A DNA stretch of 64,000 bases from CBDBCU01 sp965243185 (lineage in GTDB: Bacteria; Chloroflexota; Dehalococcoidia; Lucifugimonadales; UBA3495). The notes beneath the pieces are model-generated. The model ran no database searches. It was not told where the DNA came from and saw only the letters and a list, made by a program, of their open reading frames with translations. The translations under genes and the position numbers were made by a program. Location of the stretch: contig OZ251531.1 of NCBI GenBank assembly GCA_965243185.1, positions 2,480,001-2,544,000 of the forward strand, read 5' to 3'. Each line of letters begins with the position of its first letter. Position 1 is the first letter of the stretch. This document shows positions 42,067 through 50,685 of this stretch, one piece after another.

Positions 42067-43218
42067 GTGACAGTTGCCTTTACGGAGTTCACCTTTGAGG
42101 TCACCGACTTGGGTAGTGTGCGCCAAGGTAGCTTTACCCACAAGCCCTTGACGGTTTTCTGCGGCCCCAACAACACCGGGAAAACCTGGACGATGTACTC
42201 CCTTTACTGGTTCTACCGGCGGTTGAAGGCGTTTCAGGACAGTCAAGATCTGGAGCCGCACGTAGACACTTTCAGTCCCTTGGACGCTGCGGAACTCCGG
42301 TTTCTGTTTAACGCCGCCCCGCAACAGATGGAAGGGGCATCCTTCGCTCTGGCTGCTGGACAAGACTGGCCGGTCACTGCCGATCCACTGCCAGTCTGCG
42401 ATGTGTTTCTAATGCCGGCCGAGCGCAATGGCTTGCACCTTTTTTTCCGCGAGTTAAGTACTCGCCGGGCGGCTTTGCTACACCACGCTTCCCGGGATAA
42501 TATCGATATCGGGGAGCTTTTGCGGGATGTCATTCACTCGCGCTACGCCTTGCCCATAGCCGACTATATAAACTGGCTGAACAACCTGTCTGAGACCCAG
42601 CGTTTCAAGTCTGACGGTTACCACGACTATGCCGAAAACCTGAAGCGGAGCTTGGTGCGCGGGTCTTATAAGATTGATGCCCGTACCGGCAGTGTCGAGT
42701 TCCGGCCCTATCGGTTCCGGCGGGATGCCCGTTCTGCCGCGCCTATGGGGTTGCATATTACTTCGAGCACGGTAAAGAGCCTGTTCGGCCTCTGGTTCTA
42801 TCTGGAACATCAGGCTGAAGCCGGCGACATCCTGATGATTGACGAACCGGAGTTGAACATTCACCCGGGCAATCAGCGTCAAATCGCCCGTTTGCTGGCC
42901 CGGCTGGTTAATGCCGGCATCAATGTGGTTATCAGCACCCACAGCGATTACATTGTGCGGGAGTTCAACACCCTCATTATGCTGAATCAGGATGCTGGTC
43001 GGCAGTTGCAAAAGAAACACCGGTACCAAGCCGACGAAGCGCTGCATCAGGAAAAGGTTGGGGCTTACCTCTTTGACCGGCAGACCATTGTGCCTTTCAG
43101 CATTACTCCGGAGGACGGCATCTACGCTACCACCTTTGACGAAGTTATCGCAGACCTGAACCGGGTCAACGATGATGTTTATTACACCCTGCAAGAGCAG
43201 AGGGAGGCAGTCAAATGA
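42067..43218 (+). CDS. AAA ATPase of a possible two-gene defence system
   Basis: 383 residues from GTG 42067 (AAGGAAG upstream). Walker A GPNNTGKT (33-40), Walker B ILMIDEPELNIHPGN (255-269) and the switch His STHSDY (290-295) identify an OLD/RecF-like ABC ATPase without a TOPRIM domain. The middle (100-240) is helical with no motif. Its TGA overlaps the ATG of the next gene (ATGA), so they are translated together. The arrangement resembles two-gene anti-phage systems such as PARIS or Septu, but the partner fits neither. Confidence 0.82.
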   Translation: MTVAFTEFTFEVTDLGSVRQGSFTHKPLTVFCGPNNTGKTWTMYSLYWFYRRLKAFQDSQDLEPHVDTFSPLDAAELRFLFNAAPQQMEGASFALAAGQDWPVTADPLPVCDVFLMPAERNGLHLFFRELSTRRAALLHHASRDNIDIGELLRDVIHSRYALPIADYINWLNNLSETQRFKSDGYHDYAENLKRSLVRGSYKIDARTGSVEFRPYRFRRDARSAAPMGLHITSSTVKSLFGLWFYLEHQAEAGDILMIDEPELNIHPGNQRQIARLLARLVNAGINVVISTHSDYIVREFNTLIMLNQDAGRQLQKKHRYQADEALHQEKVGAYLFDRQTIVPFSITPEDGIYATTFDEVIADLNRVNDDVYYTLQEQREAVK

Positions 43219-43745
43219 TTACTGACCTCCTGGAGGAAACCATAGATCCCCGGCACCACTTGTCAAGGCAGGGCCGGGACTGGCAGCTGGCTAAGGACAT
43301 AAGGGTGCGCGCGCCGCATCAACGTTCCTTTGGGTTTTCTCTGGACCGGCCCGGAACGCGGCCTATGGCATTCCTCATCGGGAATCCGCCTGCTGACATC
43401 GCCAAAATGTGCGACGCCATCATCGCCTTGTTTCATCGGGAAGTGCTGTATTTTTTCGTCATCGAGCAGAAAACGATGAACCGGGATGATTACTTCAAGC
43501 AGCTGGTTAACGGGAAGTTATTCTGCGATTGGCTGGTCTCCCTATACAATTACCACGGGTACTTGCGGGAGCACCGGGTAAGGACGATAGAGTTTATCGC
43601 GCTCCTAGTGTGGGAACCCCGCCAATCGCCGCGCAAAGGCGGAACTTCCCCTAGGTCTTACCAACCCGAGCAGCGCCTGCCCTTTCTCAAGTTTTTCGAC
43701 CTGCCTAACGAAACCCTGATTCCCTTAAAAGACCTGATTGGCTGA
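43215..43745 (+). CDS. Putative nuclease partner of the ATPase
   Basis: 176 residues, coupled to the ATPase through ATGA overlap, GGAGG upstream. The central segment EVLYFFVIEQKTMNRDDYFK followed by QLVNGKLFCDWLV carries E-x-K (Glu84, Lys86) after a beta strand, the layout of a PD-(D/E)xK nuclease core; an upstream Asp61 could complete it. No family name is recognised. The nuclease assignment is inference. Together with the ATPase it makes a compact, possibly undescribed defence module. Confidence 0.65.
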   Translation: MITDLLEETIDPRHHLSRQGRDWQLAKDIRVRAPHQRSFGFSLDRPGTRPMAFLIGNPPADIAKMCDAIIALFHREVLYFFVIEQKTMNRDDYFKQLVNGKLFCDWLVSLYNYHGYLREHRVRTIEFIALLVWEPRQSPRKGGTSPRSYQPEQRLPFLKFFDLPNETLIPLKDLIG

Positions 43746-43838
43746 GAGCGAGGTGGTAGATTCGGGGGACGAGCGGGGGAAGGGGGCTATTATGCAGCAG
43801 TTGGGAGCCGGCGGTTATGCCGGCCCCCTTTACTTGCT

Positions 43839-44224
43839 TCACCGCCCTTCTGGCGGGGTCGTCGGGTTGGCTCCGCCGACAGAGTCACTACCCCAACAGA
43901 CCACCGTGCCATCAGTTTGGACGCCGCAGGCGTGGAATTCGCCGGCACTGACGGATACAAAGAACCGGCCGCGCCATCCTCATTATCACCCCAACATTCC
44001 ACCGTGCCATCGGTTTGGACGCCACAAGTGTGACCGGCACCCGCGCTGACGATAGGAATATCCGGGAGAGAAGCAAGGGGCAAGGGCTTCGGCGTCGGGG
44101 TAGGCAACGCAGTTGGAGTGGGGATCGGCGTGGGCGTAGGCGACGCGCAGGTTGCTAAAGCGGCTAATAGCAATGCCGCCAATGGGAGAGCCAGATACCG
44201 AATCCTAAAAGTTGATAGGGACAT
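43839..44224 (-). pseudogene. RCC1-repeat lipoprotein remnant
   Basis: ATG at 44224 opens a lipoprotein signal (lipobox ALATC) and a Thr-Pro linker, then one RCC1-type repeat SAGAGHTCGVQTDGTVECWG. A missing T near residue 90 shifts the frame; in the other frame a second repeat is clear, SVSAGEFHACGVQTDGTVVC, ending with TGA at 43839. RCC1-like propellers normally have about seven repeats, so this is a truncated, decayed gene. Confidence 0.7.
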
Positions 44225-44267
44225 TGCAACGCCTCTTGGTTGGTTTAAGGATAGGATGGGAAAGAAA

Positions 44268-44300
44268 AGGGGCCGGCAGCCTAAACACTGCCGGCCCCGA
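44268..44300 (-). terminator. Rho-independent terminator of the reductive-dehalogenase-like gene
   Basis: GGGGCCGGCAG and CTGCCGGCCCC form an 11-bp stem with an 8-nt loop. Read on the minus strand it is followed by TTTTCTTT. It is 35 nt downstream of the gene ending at 44333. Confidence 0.85.
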
Positions 44301-44332
44301 TTTGCCGTGGGTGGTGGATGGGGGTTGGGGGA

Positions 44333-45604
44333 CTAGATGTAGTCCTCCTCCTCCATCATTCCCATATTGTCCCGGCTCTGGGAGAAGCCGCGGGCCACTT
44401 CCTGCCGGAACTCCTCAATGAGGTCGTCGGAGATGACGCCGCCGGCGGCCATGGCCTTCTGCTTGAACTGGGTGAAGGCCCATTCCTCGGTGTCGCCCTG
44501 GGGCATATTAAAGAACCCGCCATCGAACACCGGCATTTCGCCGGGGCCGAAGTAGCCCTTGCCTTCCAGTTCGTACCCTTCCAGGTCGTGGGTACCCTTG
44601 CCCAGCACCTGACCGGTGGCGGCATAGTGTTCCATCGTGTTCTGGAGGCCGTACTTCTGGATGGGGCAGACCTTCATGCAGATGCCGCAGCCCAAGTAGC
44701 GGGCCATCACCGGGCGGCAACGCTTGAAGTAGAGCTTGTTCTTTTCAATCCCCCGCCACCAAATCTTGTCCCGCATCAGGGCGCGGCCGGGGCAGCGGTT
44801 GACGCAGACCTGGCAGACCTGGCAAAAGGCGTGGATGCCGTAGTCCACCGGCGAGTCGTAGGTGACATTGGCGTCGGTGGTAATCATCATCAGGCGGCAG
44901 CGGGAGCCGACATGGGGGGTCAGCAGGTAGCCGCAGGCGCCCAACTGGCCGAGGCCAGCCGCCACGAACATCGGAATGTAGGGGCCGGTGTTGTCGTTGG
45001 GGCTATGCACCTGGGCGCGGTAGCCGAGGCTGCGGATGTAATTGCCCAGTTCCAGACCGGCGGCGCCTTCGGTGCGGTAGGTGCTGGAATGGACGATTTC
45101 GGCGTCCACGCTGGGGATGGTCTGGGTCGGCTCGAAGTCCTGTTCGTAAGCCAGGCAGATGACATGGGGGAACTTGACCCAGTCCTTCTTGCTCTGGTAG
45201 GTGTAGTGGCTGTCGTAAGCGGTGATGCCGACTTCGACATAACCGAGTTCCCGGGCCTTGGCCTTAATCAGCTCGGAAACATCCGCGCCGGTGGGTTCGG
45301 CGGTGGGTTCCTGTTCGCCGGTGAGGCGGGCGGCCATAATGAGGGAGCGGTTCAGCTTGTCGTGTTCCTTGCGGATTTCCCGCATTTCGACGTGCTGGTC
45401 GCGGATGGTGTTGGCCCAGTCGCGGGAGGCCCGTTCGGTGATGTTCATGGTTTCCACGGGATACTCCCGGGCGTACCAGTCCACTTCCCGCTGGATTTTG
45501 GGGATACCGGGGACGGTTTCCAATTCCTCGGGCACCGGGATGGTTACCGAAGCATCGCCCGGGTTTTTGCCGGGACGGACGACCTCGTGTCCGATTTTCA
45601 GCAT
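44333..45604 (-). CDS. Reductive-dehalogenase-like soluble Fe-S protein
   Basis: 423 residues. The C-terminal half carries two [4Fe-4S] motifs: FCQVCQVCVNRCPG (C-x2-C-x2-C-x3-CP) and CGICMKVCPIQK. The middle region, with VEVGITAYDSHYTYQSKKDW, ELGNYIRSLGYRAQVH and AACGLGQLG-type (LGQLGACGYLLTPHVGSR), matches the corrinoid-binding-like domain shared by RdhA and epoxyqueuosine reductase. There is no twin-arginine signal, so it is cytoplasmic, unlike respiratory dehalogenases. Probable role: reductive dehalogenation or a related B12-dependent reduction, substrate unknown. A palindromic operator-like site lies just upstream and a terminator just downstream, so it is monocistronic. Confidence 0.8.
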   Translation of the reverse strand: MLKIGHEVVRPGKNPGDASVTIPVPEELETVPGIPKIQREVDWYAREYPVETMNITERASRDWANTIRDQHVEMREIRKEHDKLNRSLIMAARLTGEQEPTAEPTGADVSELIKAKARELGYVEVGITAYDSHYTYQSKKDWVKFPHVICLAYEQDFEPTQTIPSVDAEIVHSSTYRTEGAAGLELGNYIRSLGYRAQVHSPNDNTGPYIPMFVAAGLGQLGACGYLLTPHVGSRCRLMMITTDANVTYDSPVDYGIHAFCQVCQVCVNRCPGRALMRDKIWWRGIEKNKLYFKRCRPVMARYLGCGICMKVCPIQKYGLQNTMEHYAATGQVLGKGTHDLEGYELEGKGYFGPGEMPVFDGGFFNMPQGDTEEWAFTQFKQKAMAAGGVISDDLIEEFRQEVARGFSQSRDNMGMMEEEDYI

Positions 45605-45659
45605 AGCTTCTCCTCCCTTTTATGCTTTTCTGAACTTGGGGCCAAGTCTTGGGGGTAAC

Positions 45660-45700
45660 GATATACCTTTGATTTTTATTTGTCAATACTATTTGACAAA
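45660..45700 (-). promoter_or_regulatory. Operator-like inverted repeat and promoter of the reductive-dehalogenase-like gene
   Basis: TTGTCAA and TTGACAA form an inverted repeat (about 45679-45698) in a strongly AT-rich block that contrasts with the surrounding GC-rich DNA. On the minus strand TTGACA (45681-45686) is followed 15 nt later by TATATC. A regulator binding the palindrome is plausible. Confidence 0.45.
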
Positions 45701-46027
45701 CAAAATTATATTCCTTTTTACAATAATTAGACAAAGACGGGGGGAATGGGGATAAGGGGGGCATCGGGGTAAAACAGAGTCAAGCCGGGCAATCACCCGC
45801 TGCTCAAACAAATCAAGCCGGGCTATCATCCGTTGCTCGAACTGGTCAAGCCGGGCAATCGTCCGCCGCTCAAACAAATCAAGTCGGGCTATCGTCCGGG
45901 CCTCGGATGCATCACGGCAACGGTTCATATTCCGGGCAACTGCCATCAAACCCACCAGAAGGATGACGCCCACAGCCGCTCCCGTTGCGATAGTGGTGAT
46001 GATGACCGGCAGCAGTTCGTTGCCCAT
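45689..46027 (-). CDS. Small membrane protein with 11-residue repeats
   Basis: 112 residues. One N-terminal membrane helix (IITTIATGAAVGVILLVGLM) is followed by four copies of an 11-residue unit, ARTIARLDLFE, RRTIARLDQFE, QRMIARLDLFE and QRVIARLDSVL, encoded by a 33-bp tandem DNA repeat. Hendecad repeats form a straight coiled coil, probably cytoplasmic. No known family. The C-terminus runs into the AT-rich promoter region. Confidence 0.6.
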   Translation of the reverse strand: MGNELLPVIITTIATGAAVGVILLVGLMAVARNMNRCRDASEARTIARLDLFERRTIARLDQFEQRMIARLDLFEQRVIARLDSVLPRCPPYPHSPRLCLIIVKRNIILFVK

Positions 46028-46279
46028 AAATTGCGCTCCGGCGGCGGTGGCCGCGTGCTTTCCGATTAGTATAGACCTTAAACGGCGGTTTGGAAAGGCT
46101 TTAATTTGGGCGGATTATCCCGGGGGATGGCGGCATTTCGTCAAAATCCGGTTAAAGGATTGATTTATTGATTTTGCCGTAATAGAATAACCGGCGCATT
46201 GACCGCAGCGTAGCTACAAACCTACAGCCCAATAGCCCGGAGTCGGACAGCTTTACTCGGGCGGGGAGCGTAAGGAGTT

Positions 46280-47203
46280 ATGAAAAAGGTAGTCAGCGAA
46301 ATCAGCGGCATCGTGTTCAGCATTCCCTGGCTGATGGCCAAGGATTACGGGCTGTTTGCCGACGAGGGCATTGATATGCACTTCGTCAAGGCCCAGGGCG
46401 ACCGGGAGAACCGCGTAACCTTTGACCCGGGGGAGGTGGACCCCATCCTGGGGCATACGCCCTACGAGGATAAGATGGTGTCCATCTACCGGGCTTGAGA
46501 GGAGGGGCAGGTCCGTCGGGCCTACGAAAGCCAGCGGGAGGATACCAAAATCATCGGGCTGCGCGCCGCCGTGATGAGCCAGTCCCTGATGGTGCGGCCG
46601 GATTCGCCGCATAATTACCCCGGCTCCCTGGGGCATAAGCCGGTGGCCGTGTCCTTTCACGCCGCCGCCCACTATGTGGCCCTGCGGCTGCTGGAGGGCT
46701 ACATTCCCAACGCGAAAATCAACTTGGTTTCCTACGGCTCGCCGCGCCGCCGCTTCGAGGCGATGCTGAACGGCGAAGCCGACGCCTGCGTGGTGATGGA
46801 ACCGTGGATTACCCTGGGCGAAAAAATCGGCTGCAAGTCGCTGGCCGAGGGTCACTACTTGGGGGCGGAGAACGCCAGCGACGATATGGACGCCGCGACC
46901 TTTGCCGCCATCAATCGGGCGGTGGGCCGGGCCATCGATATGTTCAACGCCGACAAGCGGAAGTACCTGCACTATATGATTGACGCCCCGGACTTTGCCG
47001 CGGTGGCGGCCCGCTACGGCGGCGTTACTCCGGAGGACTTTCACCTGCCCCGCCTGCGCTACACCAAAGACACCTACTACTCCCAGGAGATAGTTGAGGA
47101 TACTTACCACTGGATGGTGCGGTGGGGGCTGCTCAGCGAAACGGCTTGCACCGCCAACCTGGTAGAGAACCGGCAGGCGGAGCCGGTTGCGGCGGGGGAT
47201 TAG
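46280..47203 (+). CDS. ABC substrate-binding protein (SsuA/THI5-like) with an in-frame TGA
   Basis: One frame of 307 codons from ATG 46280 (AAGGAG upstream) to TAG 47203, interrupted by TGA at 46496-46498. The N-terminal part has FSIPWLMAKDYGLFADEGID and the rest AVSFHAAAHYVALRLLEGYI, GEADACVVMEPWITLG and DTYHWMVRWGLL, typical of nitrate/taurine-type binding folds, though no signal peptide is evident. The TGA stands where a Cys would read as YRACEEGQ. A short stem-loop with loop AGGTCC follows 8 nt after it. Selenocysteine, stop-codon readthrough or a nonsense mutation are all possible. No transporter partner is adjacent. Confidence 0.65.
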
Positions 47204-47320
47204 GGCAGCCAGTTGGGGGCGGGCGGCAAATCTGCCTTAACCCTTAACTGGGGAATCCCGAATCGGTATAACTCTGGCATCGGGAGGGAATAACTACCCT
47301 GCGGTACGGAGGGGAACTTT

Positions 47321-47352
47321 ACCGGCCGGCAGAAATTGCCGGCCGGTTTTCT
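47321..47352 (+). terminator. Rho-independent terminator
   Basis: ACCGGCCGGC, loop AGAAATT, GCCGGCCGGT, then TTTCTTT. It ends the ABC-binding-protein transcript, 118 nt after its stop. Confidence 0.85.
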
Positions 47353-47549
47353 TTGCGGCATTTTCAACCCGCGCCGGCAAGCTAAACCCGGGCCGGGTAG
47401 GCAAAAGTTCCGCCGCCCGGCACTTTTCGCTATTAGCGCCATCCCAATCGGCTGGGATTGCCCGGGTTCGCGCTGGTACTTTGCGTTGCTGATTGGCCGG
47501 GTGTGCTATGCTATATCCGGCCGGGAAAGAACAGTCAGCCGGGGGCGCA

Positions 47550-49955
47550 ATGGCTACGGAAAACGCAGAAAGGGTATCGCAAGACGGGGAAAGGGCGCGG
47601 CCGGACGGGGGAACGGGGCCGGCAACCGGAATGGCGGCGCAGCTGAACCTGACCATCGGGGGGATGACCTGCGCCGCCTGCGTGCAGCACGTGGAACACG
47701 CCCTGCGGACGGCGCCGGGGGTTACGGCGGTCAGCGTGAACTTGGCCACGGAACGGGCGGCGGTCAGCTACATCGCCGGCCAGAGCGACCTGGCCGAACT
47801 GCGGCGGGCGGTCGAGGAGTACGGCTATCGGGTCGAGGGCATCGGCGGCGCGGAACAAGACGCAGCGGCGGAACTGGCCCGGTTGTCCCGGACGGCGGAA
47901 ATCCGCTACTACCGCTACCGCTGCATCTTTGGGGTAACGGCCGGGCTGCTATTGCTGTTGGGTTCTTTTCACGCGTTGCCCTGGGCGGCCTGGCTCAAGG
48001 GCTGGGACTATTATCCCTGGCTGCTGTGGGCTTTGGCAACACCGGTACAGTTCTGGGCCGGCTGGCCCTTCTACCGGTCGGGGCTGACCGCGCTGCGGCA
48101 CGGGGCGGCCAATATGCACACTTTGGTGGCCTTGGGGTCGTCAGTGGCTTACGGCTACAGCGCGGTAGTGACCGTTCTGGGGACTTTCGCCCCGGCGGCA
48201 CTGGAAAGCGGCGGCATAGGCGGCGGGCTGTATTTTGACACGGCGGCCTTGATTATCGGGCTAATCCTGCTGGGGCGGTATCTGGAGGCCCGGGCCCGGG
48301 GGCGGGCTTCGGAAGCCATCCGGCGGCTGCTGAGCTTGCAGCCGGATACGGCCCGGGTGCTGCGGGACGGCAAGGAAGTGGAGATTCCGGCGGCGGAAGT
48401 AGGGGTAGATGACCTGGTAGCGGTGCGGCCGGGAGAGAAAATACCGGTGGATGGCGAAGTGGTTGAGGGCTGGTCGGCGGTGGATGAGGCAATGCTGACC
48501 GGGGAGAGTATGCCGGTGGACAAGACGCCGGGGCAGCCGGTCTATGCGGCGACGCTGAACCGCACCGGGTTTTTCCGGCTGCGGGCTACTCGGGTGGGAC
48601 GGGATACGGCTCTGGCGCAGATTATCCGCCTGGTCGAGGAAGCACAGGGTTCCAAAGCGCCCATTCAGCGGATGGCCGACCGGGTGGCGGCGGTGTTCGT
48701 GCCGGCGGTGAGCGGGGTAGCGGTAGCGGCGGCCCTGTTCTGGCTGTTCCTGGGGCCGGCGCCGCAGTTGACCTATGCCGTCCTGACCCTGGTCACGGTG
48801 CTGATTATCGCCTGCCCTTGCGCTTTGGGACTGGCAACGCCGACCGCCATCATCGTGGGCGCCGGCAAGGGCGCGGAACGGGGCATCCTGATTCGGAATG
48901 CGCCGGCCTTGGAGACGGCGCAGCGGGTGGATACGGTAGTTATGGACAAGACCGGCACCTTGACTGAGGGTAAGCCGGTCGTTACCGATATTGTCGCCGC
49001 CGCCGATTTTCCCAACCGGGACGGGGACGGGACGGCCGCTGATGAACTGCTGGCCGGGGCGGCGGCGTTGGAGCAGGGTTCGGAGCATCCTTTAGGCCAG
49101 GCGATAGTTGCGGCGGCGGAACAGCAGGGGTTGACGCCGGAGCCGGCGGCTGACTTTCAAGCCCATCCCGGCTTGGGCGTAACCGGCACGGTAGCCGGGC
49201 GGCCGGCAATGCTGGGCCGCCCGTCCCTGCTGCAAGAACAAGGCATTGACCTGGGCGGGTTGACGGCGGCCGTTGACCGGTTGACCGGGCAAGGCAAAAC
49301 GGCGGTGGCTCTGGCCGTGGACGGACAGGCTTGGGGCGTACTGGGCTTGGCGGATGGGCTGAAACCGGAGGCGCGGGATGCGGTAGCCAAGCTGCAAGGG
49401 ATGGGCTTGTCCGTGGCCATGCTGACCGGGGATAACCGGCGGGCGGCGCAGTTCGTTGCCGGGCAGTTGGGCATCGACCGGGTCGAGGCGGAATTGCTGC
49501 CGGGAGATAAGGCGGCGGCAGTGCGGCGGCTCCAGTCCGAAGGCCGCACGGTGGCCATGGTCGGGGACGGGATTAACGATGCGCCGGCTCTGGCCCAAGC
49601 GGATGTGGGCTTGGCTCTGGGCGCCGGGGCGGATGTGGCCATGGAGTCGGCAGAAGTTACGCTGATGGGCAGCGATTTGGGCGGCGTGGCGGCGGCGTTG
49701 CAATTGAGCCGGCGGACGATGCGGACGATTAAGCAAAACCTGTTCTGGGCGTTTTTCTACAATGTGCTGCTAATACCGGTAGCGGCCGGGGCCTTGTATC
49801 CGGTGTTTGCGGCGGTCGGCGGCGTGCCGGCGGGACTGGAGTTTTTCTTTGGGGAGCAGGGGTTTCTGAACCCGGTATTGGCGGCGATGGCGATGGCTTT
49901 CAGTTCGGTGACGGTGGTGGGGAACTCGCTGCGGCTGCGGGGGATGGCCGTCTAA
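47550..49955 (+). CDS. copA: Copper-translocating P-type ATPase
   Basis: 801 residues from ATG 47550 (an upstream ATG at 47493 is possible). The N-terminal metal-binding domain has GMTCAACVQHVEHAL (CAAC at 41-44). The membrane part carries IIACPCALGLATPTAI (Cys-Pro-Cys metal site), followed by the phosphorylation motif MDKTGTLTEGKPV, SEHPLGQAI and MVGDGINDAPALAQADVG. It pumps Cu(I) out of the cytoplasm using ATP. No CopZ or CsoR gene is adjacent. All family motifs are intact. Confidence 0.95.
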   Translation: MATENAERVSQDGERARPDGGTGPATGMAAQLNLTIGGMTCAACVQHVEHALRTAPGVTAVSVNLATERAAVSYIAGQSDLAELRRAVEEYGYRVEGIGGAEQDAAAELARLSRTAEIRYYRYRCIFGVTAGLLLLLGSFHALPWAAWLKGWDYYPWLLWALATPVQFWAGWPFYRSGLTALRHGAANMHTLVALGSSVAYGYSAVVTVLGTFAPAALESGGIGGGLYFDTAALIIGLILLGRYLEARARGRASEAIRRLLSLQPDTARVLRDGKEVEIPAAEVGVDDLVAVRPGEKIPVDGEVVEGWSAVDEAMLTGESMPVDKTPGQPVYAATLNRTGFFRLRATRVGRDTALAQIIRLVEEAQGSKAPIQRMADRVAAVFVPAVSGVAVAAALFWLFLGPAPQLTYAVLTLVTVLIIACPCALGLATPTAIIVGAGKGAERGILIRNAPALETAQRVDTVVMDKTGTLTEGKPVVTDIVAAADFPNRDGDGTAADELLAGAAALEQGSEHPLGQAIVAAAEQQGLTPEPAADFQAHPGLGVTGTVAGRPAMLGRPSLLQEQGIDLGGLTAAVDRLTGQGKTAVALAVDGQAWGVLGLADGLKPEARDAVAKLQGMGLSVAMLTGDNRRAAQFVAGQLGIDRVEAELLPGDKAAAVRRLQSEGRTVAMVGDGINDAPALAQADVGLALGAGADVAMESAEVTLMGSDLGGVAAALQLSRRTMRTIKQNLFWAFFYNVLLIPVAAGALYPVFAAVGGVPAGLEFFFGEQGFLNPVLAAMAMAFSSVTVVGNSLRLRGMAV

Positions 49956-50230
49956 TCAAGACCCTTACGCTCGGCCCATAGCGTGAAAAAGTCCGCTCGC
50001 GAAAGGGAACAAGAAATAAGCTCCTCAAACTCTCCGGTAGTCAGTTGCAAGGGTTTTTTCAACCAATCTACCTGCTGCCGGTCAAGGTCGCCCCGCCAGG
50101 AATGGGACATTTTAGGGCCAAGGTATCTTTTTCCCTGGTAATCCAGATAGAAAAAGATATGATGCCCCGTCCGATCCTCGATGGCGTTCAGTTTCCCCCG
50201 AAATACTTGCCGAACAGTGCGAACATCCAC
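49952..50230 (-). CDS. Toxin-like small protein, second gene of a TA-like pair
   Basis: 92 residues from GTG 50230, directly after the TAA of the upstream gene. It has KLNAIEDRTGHHIFFYLDYQ and GKRYLGPKMSHSWRGDLDRQ, then a helical C-terminus ending LISCSLSRADFFTLWAERKG. The HHIFFYLDY strand looks like the dsRNA-binding-type fold of HicA toxins, but the family was not identified. The tight two-gene layout suggests a toxin-antitoxin module; no test of function is possible from sequence. Confidence 0.5.
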   Translation of the reverse strand: MDVRTVRQVFRGKLNAIEDRTGHHIFFYLDYQGKRYLGPKMSHSWRGDLDRQQVDWLKKPLQLTTGEFEELISCSLSRADFFTLWAERKGLD

Positions 50231-50539
50231 TTAATCACCGGCCGCGACCAAGAGGATGGTCAGCTTGGCGAGGATGTCTAGGGTTTCCTCAGCCAAGATG
50301 CTTTCCCGCTTTTGCCGCTCCAGAGACTGGCGCAAATCGAGCAGGGAAGTCAGCAAGTCGGCAATGGCGCTCTCTTTGGTGTCGCCGCAACCGTACTCGT
50401 CCACCCAAGAATTGGCAGCGATTACATAGCGGTCGGTATATTCCAGGTCAACGCCCAAGTCCAGAGCCAACTTCCACCCGGAGTCAGGGATGGGCGCGCC
50501 GGCGGCGACTTTTTCGACCACTTTAATACTTTCCAGCAT
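50231..50539 (-). CDS. Antitoxin-like small protein, first gene of a TA-like pair
   Basis: 102 residues from ATG 50539 (GAGGTG upstream, preferred to 50554). The fold looks like a small beta-alpha protein: LALDLGVDLEYTDRYVIAAN, then a helical ESAIADLLTSLLDLRQSLER. The acidic character and position before the toxin-like gene suggest an antitoxin. No named family. Confidence 0.5.
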   Translation of the reverse strand: MLESIKVVEKVAAGAPIPDSGWKLALDLGVDLEYTDRYVIAANSWVDEYGCGDTKESAIADLLTSLLDLRQSLERQKRESILAEETLDILAKLTILLVAAGD

Positions 50540-50685
50540 TGGACACCTCATCAAGTTGGCTTATTATAGCGATAAACCGGGGCGGTTTCCAAGGGTCACG
50601 GCAAAGTCATTTTCAATACCGGAACGGAGAATCGCCGGGAAAATGCTGGACATAACCACCGGCAAGGGGTAAATATATAGCCGTT

